Below, piece by piece: positions 59,040 through 64,000 of a stretch of DNA of 64,000 bases. The notes beneath the pieces are model-generated. The model had not been told where the DNA came from. It did no database searches and worked only from the letters and a program-made list of their open reading frames with translations. Position 1 is the first letter of the stretch; each line of letters opens with the position of its first letter. Source of the stretch: Erythroxylum novogranatense (taxonomy: Eukaryota; Streptophyta; Magnoliopsida; Malpighiales; Erythroxylaceae). The stretch is from assembly GCA_029891385.1 (NCBI GenBank), contig CM057228.1:79968964-80032963 (forward strand), written 5' to 3'. A program made the translations under genes and the position numbers.

Positions 59040-59189
59040 ACACATAGTTTTAGCATTCTTAAAGAAAAAAGGGGAAAACAGGGGAGACAATTTTACTTTT
59101 AAATGTGTGTACATACACGAAAAACAGAGAAAGAAGAAGAGAAATGAGGCAACGGATTAGATTATTTTGTAAAGCTTTTTATTTTTTGG

Positions 59190-59199
59190 AATAATAAAT
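59190..59199 (+). terminator. Poly(A) signal of RING-H2 gene
   Basis: AATAATAAAT lies 150 bp after the stop codon, in a T-rich context (TTTTTATTTTTTGG just upstream), as in plant near-upstream polyadenylation elements. Confidence 0.6.
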
Positions 59200-59204
59200 C
59201 ATTG

Positions 59205-61064
59205 ATCTCTTGCCTTTTTAATGACCATTTTCTGCAAGTAAATTTATTCAGTCTCTCATTTCATAAGATTTTCCAGAATTATGATAGAAGATGAGGAAAA
59301 TTTCCTCTTCTGTATATACATATTCATTGAAATTAGTAAAGGTTCTGGATATGGATACATGGCTTGTTCTGTGAACTATCGTTTAAATTAATAATATTAA
59401 GATAAAGAGTTTTGGTTACGTCTATTTTCCTACCATTATAAAGACGGAATACGACATTATCAAATTGTTGGTGGATCTAGACAAAATTGACTTCATGGTA
59501 GCAATGAATGTTCTTTGTTTTCGAATTTCAAAGTGAGATTGACGTTTGATCCATTTCTCCATAGTCCATCAATTGTCTATGGTAGACATGACGTAGTTTT
59601 ACTTTTCCCACAAACATTATCTAGAAATAATTTTCTTACCGATAGGCCAAAACCTTCCAACCATGGACCTCGAAGATTTTCTTAGTTAAAATCTCTGGCT
59701 CTTTTCTCTTATGTATTTTTTTAAATTAATGAAACTTGTTTGATCTCTAGAACAGCAGTGATAAAATTAATTTTGTAGTTTGTTCTACAGTACTAATGAT
59801 TAACTGACCGGTTCTTAATTGAGCCTTATTTTGTTCCCAAGTGGCGAAGTTTCTTTCTGCTTTTGCAATCGTTATGGTCTTTTCTGTTTTTTGGGGTTGA
59901 TTGCTGTGTACACATTGATTCTGGAGATGGCGGCTGCTTTTTTACTTGGAGCAGGGAGGGACCCGTTATTTGGAAATTGGTAATGCTAGCACAATCCACA
60001 AACGAAAACAAATGAAGAAGACCCAAAGTTGCCCAACAAATAAAAACAATTTATCTCTAGTGTCCTTAAATTTATATTATGTAACGTTTCCATACTCGCA
60101 AACGAAAGCGATCCGAATAGTATTAAATCAAACATATTATATATAACAGCTTTCAGGTAGGTCAGTTAAGGTTTGAAGATAAGGAAGGCGGTCAAGTATT
60201 AAGTATAGTTTTCATAACTTCTAAAATAAATAATTACCACTAAATTGAATCATATGGTACTGGTGGACCATTTTGACTAGGGCTCGAAAACTCTGATGAG
60301 AGTATGGTCAATGCGATACAAGATTAGGTATGCATTTTTAACCCAAATGTAATGATGGTGTGATTCAAGAATTAGGTGGGGTCTGTAGCAGAGCAATTGA
60401 TACATAAGCAATTTCTCAGTTTCTAGATGATTGGTAAGTGGATATTCAAATTAACGTAATTCGTCTAAGCATGTCAATCCAACGTTATCAGATAAGTGTA
60501 ATTGTCAAAATGAAAGAGATAATGCACTACAGCAAATCATGAAAATTCAACCAAAATGAGGTTTACAATTATAACGTAGGCAGGGAAGGACTTTATCATA
60601 AACTTGCACTAAGCCATAACAAACGGAACATATCTTTTGTTCATTAAATCAGTTTCTACTATGATATATTAAATTTCATCCATATATTTATATAAGACTC
60701 ACATAAATATATACATAAAATTAAATAAGACAGAATAAGAATACTGTTGACTTTTGAGAAGATTTTTTGTTACCACAATTAACTACCAAAAACAGTTCAA
60801 TGTCTTTATTCCACTCACCACAATCCATAACATTTCAATGTCTAGACTTAAAACAACATCACTTAGCATTGCCTACAGGAAACAAGAGTGAAAAAAACAG
60901 ATACCCATCAACCCTTTAGCGATGTGAGTGACTAAGCCCAAACATGAGGGATTCAATAGGTACAGGCACGCTGTTGGCTGAGACCCACTTTTAGGGCTAC
61001 TTATCGATGGTAGAAATGTTTGAAAGGCTACAAGAACAAGTCTACACTTTGACACTGTTGGTAC
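59205..61064. other. Intergenic DNA downstream of RING-H2 gene
   Basis: No supported reading frame or repeat over about 1.9 kb. Small open frames near 59826-60146 and 60873-61055 show no recognisable motif. Confidence 0.5.
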
Positions 61065-62133
61065 TGTTGAATCAAGAAGACTTCACTTCTATTAATTTTG
61101 AAGACAATCAAATAATAATAATCTTAGAAATGTATGAACTGTTTTGATAAATTTGTTAAATATGTAGAAAAATGTAAGTAACATTTAGTCAACTCAAAAG
61201 GTACGCGGTCAACGCTATATGAAGCGCTACACCAGACGAAGCGTTACATCAGAAGAAGCTTGATACCAGACGAAGCGCGACACCAATGAAGCGCATCAAC
61301 AGACGAAGCGATATAATAGACGAAGCGAAATAACAGACAAAACGTAGTAAAAGAATAAGCGTTATTCCAGACGATATGAAAGGAAGATATTCTAGAACGT
61401 CAGACAGTTAGTTAGTTGGAATTAGTTATAGGACTCAACTAATGACCGTTTCTAGAAAATTCAAGAAATAGTTTTCAAGAAGACAGTTGGAGACTTAAGC
61501 TGTAAATATTAGTTTTAGTCGATGACTAAAATGACGAATGCTTTTACATTAGCAAAAATTATGTATTCAAAGTACAAAAAAAATGAGCAAATACATCTGT
61601 AACCTAAAGCTCAAAAAAACTTTTCTTCGAGAGAGAAAGAAAGGCTAGAGCTTCGAGAGGCTAATACAGCTGATAAAGAATACTTTGTAAGAGAGACCTG
61701 AAGAGGCTCTGCAAGTGTAGAAAAAAATACTTGTAAAGTTGGAAGAGTATAGTGAAATCTCAGACTAACTCTGAGGACTGGATGTAGCTCAAGGTTTGGG
61801 ATAAACCAGTATAAAATTGCAACGCCTATTCTCTATGTTGGTTTATGCCCTTGCAGCCAATTTTGGTTGTACTCCGCTGCGCTTAGATTCGATTTTGCGT
61901 ATATTTTCCAACACTCTAACCCTTATCTTTTAATTTTCTTGTGTTAGACGAGTAGATAATATTACTTGCGATTGCATTGCTTATCAACTTTAACAAAGAG
62001 TTCTAGTAATCATTTGAATTTTCGTAAAGAAATTCAAGAAGTCTCAAAAGATTAATATTTTTGAAAAAAAATTACACAATTCAACCCCCCTTCTTGTGTA
62101 GTTTACATATCATATCGGATTTTTTTATTAACA
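61065..62133 (+). repeat. 5' LTR of Sirevirus-like copia F
   Basis: It opens TGTTGAATCAAGAAGAC and ends ...TTTATTAACA at about 62133, with ACACAATTCAACCCCCCTTC near the end, a hallmark shared with the LTR of E. The length of about 1069 bp is close to E's 1015. It carries a repeat array at 61216-61370. The start could alternatively be 61056. No 3' LTR is seen in the window. Confidence 0.75.
61216..61370. repeat. CAGACGAAGCG array in LTR F
   Basis: About eight imperfect units of around 20 bp centred on CAGACGAAGCG, in the probable U3 region. It is positionally equivalent to the AGACGGAAG array of LTR E. Confidence 0.8.
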
Positions 62134-62149
62134 AGTGATTTACTTCAGT

Positions 62150-62159
62150 TAGTATCAGA
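62150..62159 (+). promoter_or_regulatory. Decayed primer-binding site, copia F
   Basis: TAGTATCAGA, one base different from TGGTATCAGA, at about 16 bases from the LTR end, the same offset as in E. Confidence 0.65.
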
Positions 62160-62204
62160 AAAAGGTTTCTAAGAAGAACTGTCACAAAATGAGGATAAAG
62201 ATCT

Positions 62205-63604
62205 ATGACTGAATCACATGTTTTTATAGCTGAAGGTGCCTCGGTCACAAGACCTTCTGCATTCAACGGTGAGGATTATCATGATTGGAAGGACATGATG
62301 CGACTCTTCATAAAATTCACACATATTGATCTTTGGGATATCATCGAGATTGGTCCATATACACCAACAGATGATGAAGACAATATCACATCTCATGACA
62401 AATGGTCAGCCGATCAGAAAACTCGATTTTAGTTGAATTCAAAGGCCAAGTTCTTTCTAAGTTGTGCCCTAAGCAGAAGTAAATAGGACAAGATTCATGG
62501 ATGCGTATCTGCAAAGGAGATGTGGGACACATTAGCCATTGCACATGAAGGCACAAATCAAGTGAAAGAGTCCAAGATCAGTATTCTTGTTCATTAGTAT
62601 GAGTTGTTCAAGATGAAAGATGAGGAGATTATTGATCAGTTATTGATCAGATGTTTGGACGATTTCAAACGATTGTTAATGAACTTAAAGCTCTTGGGAG
62701 AATTTACGATAATCAAGATCATTTCAGAAAGATTCTCAGAAGTCTACCTAAAAGATGGAGACCTAAGGTTACAACAATACAAGAGGCCAAGGACTTAAGC
62801 AAGCTAAAGCTAGATGAATTGCTTGGTTTACTGAAGATACATGAAGTAGAGATTGATGCAGAAGATAAACCTAGAAGAGATAAGTCCATCGCATTAAAGG
62901 CTGGTCAGAAGAATAAAAAGAACTAGAAAAATAGAAGCACTTCTTCAAAAGCATTAAAGATTGAAGAAATCAAGAATGATGATGCCAGTGAATCTGATCA
63001 AGATTCAAGTGAAGATGATGATGAACTATCCTTTATTTCAAGAAAGATTAGGAGGATGTGGAAAAAGAAAGCGAAAAGAAATAAAGACTTTTCTTTTAAG
63101 AAGAATAGTAAAGACGAAGCCAAGAATGAGAAAACGTCTATCATCTACTATGAGTGCAACAAACCAGGACATTACAACTTTAAATGTCCATTGTTCAAAA
63201 GAAAACAGAAGAAAAGTAAAGAAAACAAAAAGAGGATGATGGCAACATGGGAAGATTTGGACTCATCCGAATTTGAATCTGATTCAAAAGCATCAGAACA
63301 AGCAAATATATACTTGGTAGCTGAAAAAGAATTCGACGATGAGGTAACTTCTAACTTTAATCATCTTCAAGAGGCATATTTAGAATTGTTAGAATATTCG
63401 CATGTTATATTAAAGCAATATAGGATTCTAAAAAAGAAATTTGTTGAAAGCTTGAAGAACACGGAAGTGTTAGAGAAAGAAAACGTCTGCCTTAAGAAAC
63501 AAGTATACAATATGAAAAAGAAAGTAACTGTAGATAGATCTGAGGAAATTAATCAACCGAAACAAAGGATTAATAGTCTGGAGTTGCCAGTTAAGAGTGA
63601 TTGA
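62205..63604 (+). pseudogene. Sirevirus-like copia F gag
   Basis: Starts at ATG 62205, MTESHVFIAEGASVTRPSAFNG, the same gag as E. Frames: 62205-62432 (closed by TAG), then 62651-62926 with MFGRFQTIVNELKALG, LPKRWRPKVTTIQEAKDL and LDELLGLLKIHEVEID, then 63056-63604. An acidic linker (SESDQDSSEDDDELSF) precedes the zinc knuckle, where the first cysteine is replaced: YYECNKPGHYNFKC instead of the expected CxxC. A lysine and glutamate rich coiled-coil-like tail follows, with VDRSEEINQPK, which E also has. The element appears to end or be cut at about 63604, with no pol after it. Confidence 0.88.
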
Positions 63605-64000
63605 ACTTTGCTTATGGTTTAGGTGAAGGAAAACAGGGCAGCCACAATCATGTGGGAATTTGACCTAGGTAGAGGTAGAATTTGCTTTTAATTTCTTCAT
63701 GAAAGTTTTATAATGTGTTCTGATCTTTTCATTGATATAAAGTATGAAATTTTTGGACAATGGGATAGGAAGTTATGATTTTTAGAAGATTGTGGTACTG
63801 TTTAGGATGACATCTAATGGACAGTAACTTTGATTGAGATTTTGACTCCTTTAGAGATAGAATTGTTTTCGAGTCCTTCATGGGACTTGTACAGCTTTCG
63901 TTTATCTTTCCAGGGATACAAAATTTGTCAAATTTGGACTCTTGAGTGAAAAGTTATGCATGTTGGAAGAAGAGAGAAAATGCGTGGAATAAAAAAATAA
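63605..64000. repeat. Sequence after copia F, possibly gypsy LTR
   Basis: No reading frame. Phrases such as CTTGAGTGAAAAGTTATGC and CTTCATGGGACTTGTACAGC resemble the AAAAGTTATGC tracts of LTR D, so it may be another chromovirus LTR piece. The evidence is weak. Confidence 0.25.

Overview
The window looks like a nuclear chromosome segment of a flowering plant, probably a dicot. Most of it is plant LTR retrotransposons of both superfamilies (Ty1/copia and Ty3/gypsy chromoviruses with a tRNA-iMet primer site), plus one large En/Spm (CACTA) DNA transposon and a tRNA-derived SINE. There is one convincing host gene: an intronless RING-H2 ubiquitin ligase of the BRH1/RHA1 type at 58530-59039 (+). There are no bacterial-style operons, tRNA or rRNA genes, or CRISPR arrays. 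I could not identify the species.

Layout. 1-6009 is a minus-strand copia element (element 1) cut by the window edge: gag-pol, a 2 kb leader with unusual repeats, PBS and 5' LTR. 6010-10378 is minus-strand gypsy LTR material (element D). 10384-12045 is an LTR piece of family B (called B'). 12046-12180 plus 22556-27252 is an old chromovirus (element A). It is split by the younger, complete chromovirus B (12181-22555), which has two 2.87 kb LTRs and a perfect TCAAT target duplication. 27253-28173 is a cluster of three inverted-repeat elements carrying tRNA-like promoter boxes. 28174-31844 is a minus-strand Sirevirus-like copia (E). 31845-33159 resembles a Tat/Athila-type LTR. A SINE lies at 33705-33938. 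About 34-40 kb is low-copy-looking DNA with no supported gene.

39950-55650 is a degenerate minus-strand copia (G). One of its LTRs holds an 11.4 kb CACTA element (43845-55288, ATT target duplication) with TNP2-like and Transposase_24-like genes, both decayed, and with further fossil retroelement sequence inside. 55.7-58.3 kb is AT-rich and empty. The RING-H2 gene follows, then about 2 kb without features, then a second Sirevirus-like element (F, +) with LTR and gag, ending near 63604.

The region is a stratified transposon nest. Dateable order: A before B; G before the CACTA; D before copia element 1 (inferred). Autonomous-type proteins are recognisable for six retroelements and the CACTA, but every transposon reading frame I followed carries stops, frameshifts or truncation. 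The most unusual structure is the fold-back cluster at 27.25-28.17 kb, where SINE-like A and B boxes lie inside 57-bp terminal inverted repeats.
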